Shown here: piece after piece, positions 49,866 to 50,227 of the stretch
Position numbering within the stretch: position 1 is the stretch's first letter
Layout: each line of letters begins with the position of its first letter
DNA from: an uncultured Prevotellaceae bacterium
GTDB taxonomy: Bacteria > Bacteroidota > Bacteroidia > Bacteroidales > Muribaculaceae
Assembly (NCBI GenBank): GCA_937916085.1
Contig: CALGGO010000072.1
Span: 1 to 50,227 of the forward strand
Length of the DNA: 50,227 bases
Reading direction: 5' to 3'
Translations under genes and position numbers: made by a program
Notes under the pieces: model-generated
Told to the model about the DNA's origin: nothing
The model's database searches: none
What the model saw: the letters and a program-made list of their open reading frames with translations, nothing else

Positions 49866-50173
49866 CAAAACTTCTTACAATCTATCACTATTTTTTGTAA
49901 AGAATTTTTCAACAATCTTCAACAACAACGGCTCTGCCTATTATCAAACGGCAATAACAACATCTAATCAACAGGAACAACACGCTTGCTTCACACCGAT
50001 AAACAACAAGTGACAGGCAACGTGGCCAAAGCACTCGTAATAAGTAATAAATAGATTAACATCTTTTTCCTGTCTTTATTGTTTTATTTCAATCTCGCAT
50101 ATTTAATGGAAATATTAGAAAATCAAAAGAGAAACTGTAGAAACCACGCTTGTTTCGTTAGGCTCGTGTCGCT
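49866..50173. other. AT-rich spacer without recognised features
   Basis: About 300 bases between the kor promoter region and the gene tail at the right edge. Contains AAC-rich words (CAACAACAACG, AACAACATC) but no open frame of note, no clear hairpin and no heptamer array that I could see. Confidence 0.5.
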
Positions 50174-50227
50174 CTACTCTTGTCCAACATACACAGGACG
50201 AACACTCGCGCCGCATTGTCTGGCTAA
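50174..50227 (-). CDS. C-terminal end of a FISUMP-like protein, cut by the window edge
   Basis: Only 17 residues are visible, LARQCGASVRPVYVGQE followed by TAG (50176-50174). The G.SVRPV end resembles the SVRAVRVP end of the FISUMP protein at 38364-39125 and of related proteins. Too short for certainty. Confidence 0.45.
   Translation of the reverse strand, partial: LARQCGASVRPVYVGQE

Overview
The window looks like chromosome of a gut-type Bacteroidales bacterium; Muribaculaceae or a close relative is my best guess, but that is inference. The basis is: Bacteroidetes promoters (TTG or TTTG, 19-20 bp, then TAnnTTTG) in front of eight transcription units; a PorV-type outer membrane protein of the type IX secretion system (T9SS) with a matching T9SS-style cargo tail; an S16 protein with an Ala/Glu-rich extension; dipeptidyl peptidases III and IV; an etfB-etfA-acyl-CoA dehydrogenase operon; and a four-subunit 2-oxoacid:ferredoxin oxidoreductase. 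Most genes are ordinary chromosomal ones and most lie on the minus strand.

Layout. 1-6.8 kb: a broken small gene and one giant secreted protein. 7.6-13 kb: rlmI-like methyltransferase, rseP, dxr and a dockerin/SUMF secreted protein. 13-19.4 kb: pseudouridine breakdown pair (psuG, psuK), a COG2509 flavoprotein, a Bax-inhibitor-1 protein and argS. 19.6-23.9 kb (plus strand): AspT/YidE-like transporter, MarC, PorV and ispF. 24-27 kb: glpB and glpA. 27.3-32.9 kb: UDP-glucose dehydrogenase homologue, rpsP, tRNA-Gln, miaA, DPP IV. 33.8-37.7 kb: etfB-etfA-acd. 38.4-40.2 kb: dockerin/FISUMP protein and a SusE/F remnant. 40.5-43.5 kb: DPP III and a HEAT-like protein. 43.5-47 kb: a small accessory island with an AbiEi/AbiEii toxin-antitoxin pair, a structured RNA candidate, a Bor-LysM lipoprotein, an ATPase fragment and higBA. 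47.1-49.8 kb: korDABC. A gene tail resembling FISUMP proteins is cut by the right edge.

The most unusual content is between the genes. Nearly every spacer holds a short-period tandem array, mostly period 7, which often begins exactly at the neighbouring stop or start codon and in one case has been translated into a protein tail. There are also two copies of a roughly 300-bp, multi-hairpin dispersed element, a triple-nested palindrome, several small hairpin families whose stems are kept while the sequence changes, three evenly spaced (32 bp) inverted-repeat operators upstream of abiEi, and a 122-nt palindromic structure in the predicted leader of the DPP III gene. Function is inferred from the sequence alone; no database search was possible.
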